Assembly (NCBI GenBank): GCA_027490995.1
Contig: JAIXWY010000003.1
Coordinates: 1 to 64,000, forward strand
Direction: 5' to 3'
DNA from: Opitutaceae bacterium
GTDB taxonomy: Bacteria > Verrucomicrobiota > Verrucomicrobiia > Opitutales > Opitutaceae
DNA length: 64,000 nucleotides
Shown here: one piece after another, positions 46,528 to 56,173 of the stretch
Numbering within the stretch: the stretch's first letter is position 1
Layout: every line of letters starts with the position of its first letter
The notes under the pieces: model-generated
What the model was told of the DNA's origin: nothing
Seen by the model: only the letters and a program-made list of their open reading frames with translations
The model's database searches: none
Translations under genes and position numbers: made by a program

Positions 46528-47082
46528 ATGTCGCCGCTCCTTCGTTTTGCCGCGCTCGCTGTCGTTATCCTTCAACCCTTTCGTCTTATGGCCGCTCAAG
46601 AGGCTTTTCCGCCGACCCAGCCTGGCGTTTCCGAAGTGAAGGTCCTGCCTGCCGGCGTGCTGCTCAAGAGTTCGGGCAAAGGGAATTATTTCGCGCAGGA
46701 TAATCGGCTCTTTGGTCCGCTCTTCCGCTACATTTCGTCGCGTGACATCGCGATGACCACGCCGGTGGAAGCGACGATCGATCAGGCGGCGATGTATTTC
46801 TGGGTGGCGCCGAGTGAGGAGGCGAAGGTCACGGGCAATGCGGCTGGCGTGGAGGTGATCCGCATTCCCGAGCGTCGGGTGGCGAGCCGCGGCGCGCGGG
46901 GTGGGTACTCGCAGGAGAATTTTGTGCGCACGCGCGACGAGTTGCTGGCGTGGATTGCGACGCAACCCTCTCTGGAGATGAGCGGTGAACCTTATGCGGT
47001 GTACTGGCACGGACCGATCACGCCGTGGTTTGCCAAGCGCTCAGAGGTCCACGTCCCCGTGAACCTCAAGACGAAGGGCTAG
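46528..47082 (+). CDS. SOUL family haem-binding protein, exported
   Basis: A 184-residue protein with a signal peptide (FAALAVVILQPFRLMAA) followed by a SOUL domain: GNYFAQDNRLFGPLFRYISS, DIAMTTPVEATID (the conserved I-x-M-T-x-P-V), and PFRL-type elements; the C-terminus (VYWHGPITPWFAKRSEVHVP) is also typical. SOUL proteins bind haem or porphyrin or act as small hydrolase-like proteins; the bacterial role is not settled. It stands alone between two leftward genes and converges with purC. Confidence 0.85.
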   Translation: MSPLLRFAALAVVILQPFRLMAAQEAFPPTQPGVSEVKVLPAGVLLKSSGKGNYFAQDNRLFGPLFRYISSRDIAMTTPVEATIDQAAMYFWVAPSEEAKVTGNAAGVEVIRIPERRVASRGARGGYSQENFVRTRDELLAWIATQPSLEMSGEPYAVYWHGPITPWFAKRSEVHVPVNLKTKG

Positions 47083-47194
47083 CGTCCGTGTGCCGGGTGG
47101 CGCGGTCGCCGCAGGCCGACGCGTGGGGCGCGGGTTCTCGGCCAGTTGGCGGACGACGCAGGCGTGGACTCTGACGTAGGAGGCTCCGGCGTGG

Positions 47195-48124
47195 TTACGC
47201 GCGGACTCCGTCGACCAAGCGAGCGACGGCGGTGAGGTACTTCTCCTGCGTGCGTTGGATCACGTCGGCCGGTAGACGAGGGCCCGGAGGTGTTTGGTCC
47301 CACTTCAGTGCGAGCAAATGATCGCGGACAAACTGCTTATCGTAGCTCGGCGGTGAGCTGCCCGGCGCGTAGCTCTCGGCGGGCCAGTAACGGGAAGAAT
47401 CAGGGGTGAGTGCCTCGTCGATGAGGAACACCTTACCGGATGCATCGGTGCCGAATTCGAATTTCGTATCGGCGAGGATCATGCCGGCGCGCGCGGCCAG
47501 ATCGTGTCCGCGTTGGTAGAGGGCGAGGCTCAGGCGTTGGAGCGTGGTGAAACGCTCGGCGCCGAGAAGGGCGACACCCTCGGCATCGTTCATGGGCGCA
47601 TCGTGCTGACCCTTGGGTGCCTTGGTGGTGGGCGTGAACAACGGTGTGGGCAGGCGGTCGGCCTGGCGCAGTCCGGGAGGCAGGACGTGGCCGCAGACCT
47701 GACTGGATTTCTGGTAGGACGACCAGCCGCTGCCGGCGAGGTATCCGCGGACGACGCATTCGATCGGGAGTGGCTTGAGCTTGCGAACGATCATGCTGCG
47801 CAGTTGCAGATCGCGATCGGTGAGCCCCCGGCGTTGGAATTCGCCGGCTTGGTCGGGGAAGAGATGGTTGTCGATCAGGTCGCGCGTCTGTTCGAACCAC
47901 CACAGGCTCAGCTGGGTGAGCAAGATGCCCTTGCCAGGAATCCCATCGGGCAGAATGACATCGAACGCCGACAGACGATCGGAGGCCACGAGGAGCAGTG
48001 CGTCCCCGAGATCGAAGATCTCGCGCACTTTACCGGACGCGAGATGGGGGAACGGCACATGAGTGAACGACGTGACCGCGTGAGACGGCAGGGAGCGGGC
48101 GATTTCGGAGGACGTCAGGGACAC
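47195..48124 (-). CDS. purC: Phosphoribosylaminoimidazole-succinocarboxamide synthase
   Basis: SAICAR synthetase of purine biosynthesis, which joins aspartate to CAIR using ATP. Family strings: ASGKVREIFDLGDALLLVAS, DRLSAFDVILPDGIPGKG, VVRGYLAGSGWSSYQ, and ADTKFEFGTDASGKVFLIDE (metal and substrate site). The length (about 310) fits the bacterial/yeast-like long form. No ATG is available near the expected start; a GTG at 48124 is used, with a TTG at 48166 as alternative. It is transcribed away from tRNA-Glu and shares no operon with other pur genes here. Confidence 0.92.
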   Translation of the reverse strand: MSLTSSEIARSLPSHAVTSFTHVPFPHLASGKVREIFDLGDALLLVASDRLSAFDVILPDGIPGKGILLTQLSLWWFEQTRDLIDNHLFPDQAGEFQRRGLTDRDLQLRSMIVRKLKPLPIECVVRGYLAGSGWSSYQKSSQVCGHVLPPGLRQADRLPTPLFTPTTKAPKGQHDAPMNDAEGVALLGAERFTTLQRLSLALYQRGHDLAARAGMILADTKFEFGTDASGKVFLIDEALTPDSSRYWPAESYAPGSSPPSYDKQFVRDHLLALKWDQTPPGPRLPADVIQRTQEKYLTAVARLVDGVRA

Positions 48125-48304
48125 GCCGGAGAGTCCATGCGGCGGCGTGGCGGATTCCAACGCCAATTTATCGAGGCCAGAGCCGTGAGCGCCGGATGGT
48201 GGGGGGAGTGGCCTAGAACCGCGACGCCCCTCGGGGCATGGCGGGCGAAAAAGAACCTTGCACGACGGGAGCAGCGGCCTACCGTTTGTCCCCTGTTCTT
48301 TTGC

Positions 48305-48381
48305 GTCCCCATCGTCTAGCCCGGTTAGGACACTACCCTTTCACGGTAAGAACCGGGGTTCGAATCCCCGTGGGGACGCCA
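48305..48381 (+). tRNA. tRNA-Glu (anticodon TTC)
   Basis: Acceptor GTCCCCA (48305-48311) pairs with TGGGGAC (48371-48377). The anticodon loop CTTTCAC carries TTC, the T-arm is CCGGGGTTCGAATCCCCG, and CCA is encoded (48379-48381). A strong terminator follows. Confidence 0.96.
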
Positions 48382-48388
48382 ATTTTCT

Positions 48389-48425
48389 GACCCGCCGCTC
48401 GTAGCGTACGACGGCGGGTCATTTT
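48389..48425 (+). terminator. Intrinsic terminator of tRNA-Glu
   Basis: GACCCGCCG (48389-48397) pairs with CGGCGGGTC (48412-48420), with an inner TCGTA/TACGA stem, followed by ATTTTGTT. It starts 8 bases after the tRNA CCA. Confidence 0.88.
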
Positions 48426-48730
48426 GTTGACGCGGGGGAAGGGCACGGGGGTTTGAACCCCGGGGTTCGACGGAGGGAGCGGAGCGACCGGAGAAGGGGC
48501 CGCGACAACGTCGCGGATCGCGCCGCGATGAGCCGCAGACCAAATTCGTGATGATGCGGGTGGGAGGCCGTGGCGTCGCCCCGCCTGCTCTTAAATTGCG
48601 CTGACCGCACATCAACTCATCGATAAAAGTTGAGCGGAAGTGGCAGGCGCCGCGGAGTGTGCGTAGTGATGATGTCATGTGCATAAGGTCGGCGTTCCCC
48701 GCCGGCTTGTTGTCTCCCCTCAACCCCCCA
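48426..48730. other. Intergenic region before the second TonB receptor
   Basis: About 305 bases without a gene. It repeats 11 bases of the tRNA-Glu T-arm (CCGGGGTTCGA at 48460-48470), within a T-arm-like palindrome but with no cloverleaf around it. No promoter stands out. Three ATGs lie shortly before the chosen receptor start. Confidence 0.45.
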
Positions 48731-51031
48731 ATGAAGCCATCCTTCCGAATCCAGCTCGCGGGCCTGTTGTCCGCTTTTGCCACGGGTGCGTTGTTCGCCC
48801 AATCCGTCCCGGCGCCCTCGCGACCCTCTCAAACGACTGCGAAAGACGACGAAGTGGTCGAGATCTCGCCGTTCGTGGTCACCAATTCCAACGACGATGA
48901 GCGGGTGGAGGAATCCACGTCCGGCACGCTTGTCTCGCGTCCGCTCGACAAGCTGCCGATGGGTATCTCCGTCGTGAGTGCAGAGTTGATGAAGCAGCTC
49001 GATATCCTGAATGCCGACACCCTGAACCGTGTGGTTCCGGGTCTCGCGAATCAGAACAACACCACGTCGGAAGGTACGGGCAACAATACGCAGTATGCCT
49101 CCCGCGGCTTCACCGTGCTGCCGCGACGCAACGGCTTCGCCCCGGGCGGTCGCCTGTACGACATGACGGGCATCGACCGCGTCGAGATCATCCGCGGTCC
49201 GAACTCCCTGCTCTACGGGCAGAGCGATGCCGGTGGCATCATCAACTACATCACGAAGCGTCCGCGCATTCGTTCAACAACGGGTGCACGCGGCACGGTG
49301 TCCGCGGCGATCGGCGACTACGCGTTCTACCGCAGCGTCATCGACGTCGACTACACGCTGATTCCGGGCAAGCTCGGCTTCCGTCTCCCGGCTTCGTTCA
49401 CGAGCAACGAGCGCGAGTTCGCCTTCTACCGGAACAAGACGATCGCCTACAACCCGTCGGTCTTGTTCCGTCCGTTCCAGAACACCGAGCTCTCCTTCGA
49501 GTGGGAGTACCTCGACGTGCGCACGAACTTCGGCGCGTTTCAGCCGATCGTGTGGCGTCCGCCGGGGTCGACCGTTGAGTTCGTCGACAAGACCAACCGC
49601 GGACTCGGGCGCGAAGCGCGCGGTGGCCTCTTCGGCCCGTACGCGAAGGCGGAAAACGAGCAGACCAACTGGACGGCCGACCTCACGTCTCGCCTGACCG
49701 ACAACATCACCTTCCGTGGCGTTTACTCGGAGAATAAGCGTGATCGCAACGAGCTGGTTCCGACCGGTGGCGATCCATTCCGCGCGACGCCCGTGGGCTA
49801 CTGGGGCGCGAACACCCGCGATGGCAATCGTATCACCGGCTACAAGGGTGATCTGCTGGGCGAGTGGGAGCTTGGAGCCTTCAAGACCCGCACCATCCTC
49901 GGTTACGAGTACAACAAGAACATCTTCTTCGCGTCGGTCTGGCGTGCTTGGAACGCGGCCACGAACTCACGCCCGATCATCTACACGCTGCATCTCGGCT
50001 ACGATCCGGTCACGCAGCGCGTCACGCGTCCGCCGACCGCGAGTGATTTCGCTCCGTTCACGGGGGTGAGCGGCAGCTGGCTCAACACGCGCCTTGACCC
50101 GAGCCTCTGGCGTCTCGAAGTCGGCCCGAATCGCTTCCAGTCCGAGTGGACCAACACCCGCATCAGCGAAGTGCTTTCCGGCTTTGATGATCGCCTGCAG
50201 CTCCTCGCGGGTGTCGCGCGGGGCAAGAGCACCCTCGTCAACACCACGACGGGTGCCGAAGACAATCGCTCTGCCACGGTCTGGCAGGCCGGCCTTGGCT
50301 GGTCGTTCGACAAGCGCAAGCAGCACATGCTCTTCGCCAATCGCAGCACGAGCTATCAGCCGCAGTTCCTGTTCGACATCGATTTCAAGCCCCTCCCGCC
50401 GCTCACCGCGGAAGGCATTGAGGGCGGTCTCAAGTCGACCTGGGGTGACACGGGCTTGACCACCATGATCGTGTTCTACCAGCAGGAGCGCAAGGACGTC
50501 GGCCGCCAGTTCCAGGACTTCTCGTTCAATCCGCCGCGGACGTACGGCATCATCACGCCGGGCGAAGAGGTGAAGGGCATGGAGTTTGAGGCGTGGTACC
50601 AAGCCACGAAGCAACTCTCCTTCACGTTCCTCTACGCCCAGTTCGACGGCAAGATCACCGGCGCGCCTCCGACCAACCAGGCCATCATCGGGCGCGAACT
50701 GCCGCGTGCCCCCGAACAGTCGGGCAACCTCCTCGTCAACTACAAGGTCGAGGGTGACGGCCTGCTGGGGAATACGCGCTGGACCTTTGGCGCCAACTAC
50801 AAGAACGACGTCTGGCTCGACACCGGTCTCGGTGCCGCGACGTTGGAGCGCCGCAGCGATGCCGGTACGGTCTACTTCCTCGTCGTTTCGAAGGAGATCA
50901 AGCTGGCCAACAAGCGGGCGATCGCGCTCCGCCTGAATGTCGGCAACCTCTTCGACCGCGAATACATTTCGGAAGGCTTCACCTTCGGTGAACCGCGGAC
51001 GATCCGCCTCGCCACCGATTACCGCTTCTAA
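48731..51031 (+). CDS. TonB-dependent receptor, FecA/FhuA-like
   Basis: A 766-residue outer-membrane transporter. The ATG at 48731 gives a signal peptide (RIQLAGLLSAFATGALFAQ). A TonB-box-like DEVVEISPFVVT follows, then the plug (about 65-190: LDKLPMGISVVSAELMKQLD, TQYASRGFTVLPRRNGFAPG, GIDRVEIIRGPNSLLYGQSD) and a barrel ending in RTIRLATDYRF. The plug style is that of siderophore receptors, but in this phylum such proteins also import sugars, and the two following genes are a GH130 enzyme and a polysaccharide lyase. Substrate is therefore more likely an oligosaccharide. No SusD partner. Confidence 0.9.
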   Translation: MKPSFRIQLAGLLSAFATGALFAQSVPAPSRPSQTTAKDDEVVEISPFVVTNSNDDERVEESTSGTLVSRPLDKLPMGISVVSAELMKQLDILNADTLNRVVPGLANQNNTTSEGTGNNTQYASRGFTVLPRRNGFAPGGRLYDMTGIDRVEIIRGPNSLLYGQSDAGGIINYITKRPRIRSTTGARGTVSAAIGDYAFYRSVIDVDYTLIPGKLGFRLPASFTSNEREFAFYRNKTIAYNPSVLFRPFQNTELSFEWEYLDVRTNFGAFQPIVWRPPGSTVEFVDKTNRGLGREARGGLFGPYAKAENEQTNWTADLTSRLTDNITFRGVYSENKRDRNELVPTGGDPFRATPVGYWGANTRDGNRITGYKGDLLGEWELGAFKTRTILGYEYNKNIFFASVWRAWNAATNSRPIIYTLHLGYDPVTQRVTRPPTASDFAPFTGVSGSWLNTRLDPSLWRLEVGPNRFQSEWTNTRISEVLSGFDDRLQLLAGVARGKSTLVNTTTGAEDNRSATVWQAGLGWSFDKRKQHMLFANRSTSYQPQFLFDIDFKPLPPLTAEGIEGGLKSTWGDTGLTTMIVFYQQERKDVGRQFQDFSFNPPRTYGIITPGEEVKGMEFEAWYQATKQLSFTFLYAQFDGKITGAPPTNQAIIGRELPRAPEQSGNLLVNYKVEGDGLLGNTRWTFGANYKNDVWLDTGLGAATLERRSDAGTVYFLVVSKEIKLANKRAIALRLNVGNLFDREYISEGFTFGEPRTIRLATDYRF

Positions 51032-51119
51032 GCCAGGGTCTCAGGTTCTTGAAATCAGGCGGGGCGCGACCGGGGTCGCGCTCCGCCTCCTCTCTTCGCC
51101 CGCTCCGGGCCCCTTTCCT

Positions 51120-52160
51120 TTGCTCATCGCTTCATCCGATTTCCAGCTCCAGCGGCACCCGGAGAATCCGATTCTGTCGCCCAATCCGGCCCAGCCGTGG
51201 GAGTCTCTGGTCACCACCAATCCGGCCGCCTGGCTCGACGAAGTCACCGGGGAGGTTCTGCTGCTCTATCGCGCCGCGGGAGACGATAACGACCACCTGG
51301 TCCATCTCGCTCTCGCCCGCTCCAAGGACGGCGTACACTTTACGCGCGACTCCGCGCGCCCGGTGGCCTCGCCGATCCCCTTCACGCCCGATGGCGGCTG
51401 TCTGGAGGATCCTCGGATCATCAAAATCGGCGAGTGGTACTACGTGACGGTCGCCTCGCGCCCGTTCCCGCCCGGCAAGTACTGGGATCCCGCTTCGGCG
51501 GCGACGCGCATTCACCGTACGTTTCCGTCCCATTTCCCGGTCGCGCTGCGCCAAAATCTGACGTCGACGCACCTGTTCCTTACCCGGGACTTCAAGTCGT
51601 GGATCCGCGCTGGGCGGATGACCGATCCGTCGCTCGACGAGCGCGACGTCGTCATCTTCCCCGAGACGGTGGGCGGCAAGTGGGTGACCCTCCATCGCCC
51701 CATGCAGTGGCATGGGGCGGGTTTCCCTAATCCTCAGCCGGCAATCTGGATCGCGGCGACCGACGATGTGCTGGGTTGGAAGCAGCTTACGTTGCTCGCC
51801 AAGGCGGAGTACGATTGGGAGTTGAAGGTCGGCGCCAATAATCCGCCGCTGAAGACACCGCACGGCTGGCTGCAGATCTATCATGCGGTGGGTCCCGACA
51901 AGCACTACCGGCTGGGAGCCCTGCTGCTTGACCTGAACGATCCCTTCAAAGTCACGCACCGGACGCGGCGCCCGATCTACGAACCGGCGGTCGAATGGGA
52001 AGCCAAGGGCCTCTACAACGGCGTCTGCTTTCCGTGCGGTCACGTCGTGCGGGACGGCATCTATCATCTCTACTACGGTGGTGGCGACATCGTCTGTGGC
52101 CTCGCGACGGTTCCGCTCGAGGACTTGCTGCAGCACCTCCTCGCGCAGCCGATCGGCTGA
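51120..52160 (+). CDS. GH130-family mannosidase or mannoside phosphorylase
   Basis: A five-bladed propeller enzyme of glycoside hydrolase family 130, acting on beta-mannosides by phosphorolysis or hydrolysis. Motifs: HPENPILSPNPAQPWES, GGCLEDPRIIKIGEWYYVTV, DERDVVIFPETVGGKWVTLH, HRPMQWHG, and GLYNGVCFPCGHVVRDG. No ATG precedes the domain in frame; a TTG at 51120 is the best candidate start and gives 346 residues, though a Shine-Dalgarno sequence is not evident. No signal peptide, so it is cytoplasmic. It lies 89 bases after the receptor gene on the same strand. Confidence 0.85.
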   Translation: MLIASSDFQLQRHPENPILSPNPAQPWESLVTTNPAAWLDEVTGEVLLLYRAAGDDNDHLVHLALARSKDGVHFTRDSARPVASPIPFTPDGGCLEDPRIIKIGEWYYVTVASRPFPPGKYWDPASAATRIHRTFPSHFPVALRQNLTSTHLFLTRDFKSWIRAGRMTDPSLDERDVVIFPETVGGKWVTLHRPMQWHGAGFPNPQPAIWIAATDDVLGWKQLTLLAKAEYDWELKVGANNPPLKTPHGWLQIYHAVGPDKHYRLGALLLDLNDPFKVTHRTRRPIYEPAVEWEAKGLYNGVCFPCGHVVRDGIYHLYYGGGDIVCGLATVPLEDLLQHLLAQPIG

Positions 52161-52366
52161 CGCGCAGAGCGACGAGCGGTTCACGTGGCAAGACGTTCTC
52201 TGCGGCACGTTTTGCGCAATGAGAAACGAGACACGGAGAGAAGGCCCTCGCGGCGCACGTTTCGTGCGGCGAGGGCTGCGGGTCCGTGGGCCTCGCCCGA
52301 GCGGGCAGGGGCCACACCCCGATTTCGCGTCTCGTGCGAACCGTGTTTTCCGCTGAACTCCGTCCC

Positions 52367-54259
52367 ATGAGCCTGACCATCCGATTCCTCTGCGGTCTTC
52401 TCCTCCTCTGCAGCGCGACCTGGGCGGCTCCTCTGTATGTGCCCGCCGCCGAGCGGCTCCGGCAGATCGAAGCGGCGCTACCAGAGTCGCCCCGCGGATG
52501 GGGAGCGCCGGTGACGGACCGGGCCCTTTGGAGACGCGCGGCCAAAGAAATTCCGGCGCGCGAGTTGTTGCAGGTTGCGACGGAAGCGTTGGGCCAGAAA
52601 CCGGAGCTCATTCCGGACGAACTCTACCTACGTTACTCGCGCGATGGTAATCGCGACGAATTCCAGCAGGCCAATCTTCGTCGCCTCCATCGGCTCAACC
52701 TGCTGGCTTGGGCCGAGGCGATCGAAGGCAAGGGGCGATTCACGGACGCGCTGCGTCGCCACGTGGAACTGGTGCTCGCCGAGCGCACGTGGGTCTTGCC
52801 CGCGCACGATGGTCGGCTGAACAACTTCGAGGGCCGCTGGCAGGAGGTGGATCTGATGGTCGCGATGAAGGGATGGACGCTGGCCACGATCGCTTACTGG
52901 CACGCGGAGTCCCTCGGGCCGGAAGTCACCGAGCGCATTCACGGCGAGCTGCGGCGTCGCGTCGTGGCGCCGTTTCTTGCGCGGATGAAGGGCGAGCGCA
53001 GTGCCGACACGGACGGCATGTGGTGGAATCGGGCGGACAACAACTGGAATTCCGTGTGCCATGCCGGTGTCGTCGGGACGGCCCTGGCGAGTCTGCCGAC
53101 CCGGGCTGAGCGTGCCCTGATCGTCGGTTGGTCGGAACTGAACCTCGAGTACTACCTCCAGGGCTTTACGCCCGACGGATACTGCAGCGAAGGCATTGGT
53201 TATTGGAACTACGGCTTCGGCCACTTCGCGATGCTCTCCGAGACGCTCCGTCGCGCGACCAACGGCGTGTCCACTCCCCTCGCGGGTGATCATGCTTTGC
53301 GCGTCGCCGCCTATCCGTGGGGCCTGCGTATCCTCCCCGGCGTGTTTCCGGCGTTCGCCGACATGAACGTGGCGGAGCGCCCGTCCACCTGGTTTGGGGC
53401 GCTGGCCGTCATGCAGGTCTTTCCCAAGCCGCTTGGGATGAAGTCGTGGAACATGAGCGTGAACGACGTTCGGACGCAGATGATCTACGAATCCGCGATG
53501 AAGGTCTTTTTGCCGTTGCTGACGGAGGGCCTGCCCGCCGCGCCGGCGCCGCAGGTGAAGGGTGACCACTACTGGTTCCCGGACGCGCAAGTGTACACCG
53601 GTCGAGCGGCCGCTGATTTTGGGGTGGCGCTGAAGGGCGGCCACAACGCGGAACATCATAATCACAATGACCTCGGCTCTTTCGTCATCGCGCGCGGGGA
53701 CCGTGCGGTGCTCGTTGATCCTGGACTCGAGGTGTACACGAAGCGCACCTTCAGCGATCAGCGCTATCTCTCGAAGGTCCTGAACTCCTACGGACACTCG
53801 GTGCCGGTCATCGGCGGTGAGTTGCAGCGCACCGGTCGCGAGTATGCCGCGAAGGTGGTTTCGACGTCGTTTACGCCGACCCAGGACACGGTCGTCTTGG
53901 ACCTGACGGGAGCGTATGCGGTGCCCGCATTGCAGTCGCTGGTCCGTACGCTGACCCTTCGCCGCGGGACAAACCCCGAGGTCGTGATTTCTGATGAGGT
54001 GGCGTTCCTGACACCGTCGACGTACGAAGGTGCCTTGATCACCTTTGAGCGATACCGCGAGCGCGGGTCCGGGGTGATTTTGGTGGGCACGGGTGCTACG
54101 GCGCTGCGCGTGCAGATAGAGTCGACGACACCCTGGACGCTTCGCCCTGAGCTGATCGAGGAACGACTCCCCGGAGACCGAAAGCCCACGCGACTCGGTC
54201 TGGCGCTCGCGGAGCCGGTGAGGACGGCGCGCGTGACGGTTATCGTCTGTCCCGAGTGA
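52367..54259 (+). CDS. Heparinase II/III-like polysaccharide lyase
   Basis: A secreted 630-residue protein with a signal peptide (IRFLCGLLLLCSATWA), an N-terminal alpha/alpha toroid (about 60-370, with MWWNRADNNWNSVCHAG and FTPDGYCSEGIGYWNYGFGH) and a C-terminal beta-sandwich with the heparinase II/III signature KGGHNAEHHNHNDLGSFVIA (His-rich, about 425-444). Family members cleave uronic-acid-containing chains such as alginate, heparin or similar polymers by beta-elimination; the exact polymer is not readable. It completes the receptor/GH130/lyase locus, 207 bases after GH130. Confidence 0.87.
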   Translation: MSLTIRFLCGLLLLCSATWAAPLYVPAAERLRQIEAALPESPRGWGAPVTDRALWRRAAKEIPARELLQVATEALGQKPELIPDELYLRYSRDGNRDEFQQANLRRLHRLNLLAWAEAIEGKGRFTDALRRHVELVLAERTWVLPAHDGRLNNFEGRWQEVDLMVAMKGWTLATIAYWHAESLGPEVTERIHGELRRRVVAPFLARMKGERSADTDGMWWNRADNNWNSVCHAGVVGTALASLPTRAERALIVGWSELNLEYYLQGFTPDGYCSEGIGYWNYGFGHFAMLSETLRRATNGVSTPLAGDHALRVAAYPWGLRILPGVFPAFADMNVAERPSTWFGALAVMQVFPKPLGMKSWNMSVNDVRTQMIYESAMKVFLPLLTEGLPAAPAPQVKGDHYWFPDAQVYTGRAAADFGVALKGGHNAEHHNHNDLGSFVIARGDRAVLVDPGLEVYTKRTFSDQRYLSKVLNSYGHSVPVIGGELQRTGREYAAKVVSTSFTPTQDTVVLDLTGAYAVPALQSLVRTLTLRRGTNPEVVISDEVAFLTPSTYEGALITFERYRERGSGVILVGTGATALRVQIESTTPWTLRPELIEERLPGDRKPTRLGLALAEPVRTARVTVIVCPE

Positions 54260-54608
54260 CCCGCGTTCTCGTAGATCAGAGAGGTAAACAGGAGAGGCCC
54301 TGAGCCTACTCTGCTCCGGCGGCGCCCCTCCGCGCCCCCCTTGTGCTGAGATCATGTGACGGTCGTTTGCGTGGCCGCTCTGGGCGTGTCTCTCGCAGTG
54401 GTTTGGAGGGACAAGTCTTTTCCGAGTTGCGCCGGACATTGGGGTGATGCAGGCTGGTGGTTCTGGCGCGAACGTGTGCGCGACCGGAACTCGTCTCAGT
54501 TTAACTCGTGGTTTGTGGATCCTCAGGCATGATCGCGTTGCGACAAGCACTCCCGTCTCTTCTTCGCTCGTGGGGATTGGCTCGATGCCGAGCCGCTCTT
54601 CGGGCGCG
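54260..54608. other. Intergenic region before panB
   Basis: About 349 bases. The panB frame extends upstream to 54444, but those codons (Ser/Arg-rich) do not match the enzyme. No terminator or promoter is clear. A GTCTCAGTTTAACTC string at about 54494 weakly resembles the recurring GTCTCA element. Confidence 0.4.
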
Positions 54609-55406
54609 ATGAAGACCATTCGTGACTTTTCCGAAGCGCGTCGCGCGGCGCGACCGATCGTGATGCTGACGGCGTACGACGCGCTGATGGCGCGTCTGGT
54701 GGTCCAAGCGGGGGCGGATGCCATTCTTGTGGGCGATAGCGTTGCCATGGTGGCTCATGGATTGCCTTCCACAGTGGAGGCCACGCTGGAGATGATGGTG
54801 CTGCATACGGCAGCGGTGCGGCGGGGCGCGGGGGCTTGCCTGATTGTCGCGGACATGCCTTTCGGATCGTATCGAAAGGGCAGGCACGCGGCGGCGGATG
54901 CGGCGGGTGCCTTGATCCAGGCCGGCGCCAATGCCGTGAAGCTCGAGGGCGTCGACGGGCATGAGGAGGTGATCCCGCATCTGGTGAGCGGAGGCATTCC
55001 CGTGATGGGACATCTGGGGCTGCTTCCGCAGTCGGTGAATCTTCTCGGAGGCTACCGCATGCAGGGCGTTTCGCCGGTCGCGGCGGCCAAGATCGAGGCC
55101 GATGCACGGCGGCTGGAGCAACTGGGGGCGTTTGCCGTGGTGCTCGAGTGCGTGCCGGCGGGCCTGGCCGGGGCGGTCACGCGGGCGATCGACATTCCCA
55201 CGATCGGCATCGGCGCGGGGCCAGAAACATCCGGACAGATCCTCGTGCTGACGGACGTGCTGGGGTTGGATGACCGCTTTCGACCGCGCTTCGCCCGGCG
55301 CTACCTCGACGGCCACGCCGCCGTCCTCACCGCGCTCCACGCGTACGTGGAGGATGTCCGGACGGTCCGATTCCCGGAGGCTCAGTGCGACCCCGCGTCC
55401 GCATGA
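54609..55406 (+). CDS. panB: 3-methyl-2-oxobutanoate hydroxymethyltransferase
   Basis: First committed step of pantothenate synthesis: adds a hydroxymethyl group from methylene-THF to ketoisovalerate. The 265-residue product is of normal length from the ATG at 54609 (MKTIRDFSEAR). Signatures: PIVMLTAYDALMARLVVQAG, DAILVGDSVAMV, ADMPFGSYRKG, NAVKLEGVDGHEE, and VPVMGHLGLLPQS in the variant IPVMGHLGLLPQS. An ATG at 54585 is possible. It is the first gene of an eight-gene cofactor cluster and overlaps panC by 4 bases. Confidence 0.95.
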   Translation: MKTIRDFSEARRAARPIVMLTAYDALMARLVVQAGADAILVGDSVAMVAHGLPSTVEATLEMMVLHTAAVRRGAGACLIVADMPFGSYRKGRHAAADAAGALIQAGANAVKLEGVDGHEEVIPHLVSGGIPVMGHLGLLPQSVNLLGGYRMQGVSPVAAAKIEADARRLEQLGAFAVVLECVPAGLAGAVTRAIDIPTIGIGAGPETSGQILVLTDVLGLDDRFRPRFARRYLDGHAAVLTALHAYVEDVRTVRFPEAQCDPASA

Positions 55407-56173
55407 ACGGTCCGTTCCATCTTCATCGCACGGTGGCGTCGTGGCGGCAGGCGCGACGCGGTGCTGGGTTCCAGGGTGTTAGCGTCGGATTTGTGCCGAC
55501 CATGGGAGCGCTGCACGCGGGGCACGTGGCGCTGGTGGAGCGGGCGCGCCGCGAGAACGACCGGGTGGTGCTGAGCGTTTTCGTGAATCCGACCCAGTTC
55601 GACGACCCGGCGGACCTGGCCCGTTATCCGCGCACCCTGTCGGCCGATCTGGCCTTGGCCGGCCCTTTCGTGACGGACGTTTTGGCGCCGGAGGCCGACG
55701 AGCTTTACGCGGACGGCTATCGCTTCCACGTTACGGAACGCGACCTGAGCCGGGAGATGGAGGGAGCGTCGCGTCCGGGGCACTTTGACGGTGTGCTGAC
55801 GGTGGTGCTCAAGCTCCTGAATCTGGTCCAACCGGACCGAGTTTACTTCGGCGAAAAGGACTGGCAGCAGCTCGAGCTGGTCCGCGGACTTTGCCGGAGT
55901 TTCTTCCTCTCCACCGAAGTCGTGGCGTGTCCGACGGTGCGGGATCGGGATGGGCTGGCGCTCAGTTCGCGCAATGTCCGGCTGAGCGAAGCGGGTCGCG
56001 CGCGGGCGGCGCTCTTTCCGACGATCCTGCGGGGGGCAGTCGACGCTCTGTCGGCGGCGCGCGCGCTCGCGAAGGCAGGACTGGACGTGGACTATGTGAC
56101 GGACCGGTCAGGACGGCGGCTGGCGGCGATCCGGGTGGAGGGAGTCCGACTTATCGACAATGTCCCCCTGTAA
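55403..56173 (+). CDS. panC: Pantoate-beta-alanine ligase
   Basis: Joins pantoate (from the PanB product after reduction) with beta-alanine using ATP. The 256-residue product has the HIGH-like motif VPTMGALHAGHVALVERAR, SVFVNPTQFDDPADLARYPR, YFGEKDWQQLELVRG and the KMSKS-region equivalent DRDGLALSSRNVRLS. The start overlaps panB as ATGA and the 3' end overlaps coaBC by 14 bases, so translation is coupled. A panE/ketopantoate reductase gene is not in the window. Confidence 0.95.
   Translation: MNGPFHLHRTVASWRQARRGAGFQGVSVGFVPTMGALHAGHVALVERARRENDRVVLSVFVNPTQFDDPADLARYPRTLSADLALAGPFVTDVLAPEADELYADGYRFHVTERDLSREMEGASRPGHFDGVLTVVLKLLNLVQPDRVYFGEKDWQQLELVRGLCRSFFLSTEVVACPTVRDRDGLALSSRNVRLSEAGRARAALFPTILRGAVDALSAARALAKAGLDVDYVTDRSGRRLAAIRVEGVRLIDNVPL

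Noticed and set aside
48440..48475. Second tRNA or attachment site downstream of tRNA-Glu
   Set aside because: A T-arm-like palindrome is present on the minus strand, but no acceptor, D-arm or anticodon arm can be folded, and no integrase is nearby.
48325..48783. 152-codon frame antisense to tRNA-Glu
   Set aside because: Ends in a translated tRNA (HGDSNPGSYRE), a known source of false genes.
52628..54748. 706-codon open frame on the minus strand
   Set aside because: Antisense to the heparinase-like gene; composition is Arg/His-rich and no motif or start signal is seen.
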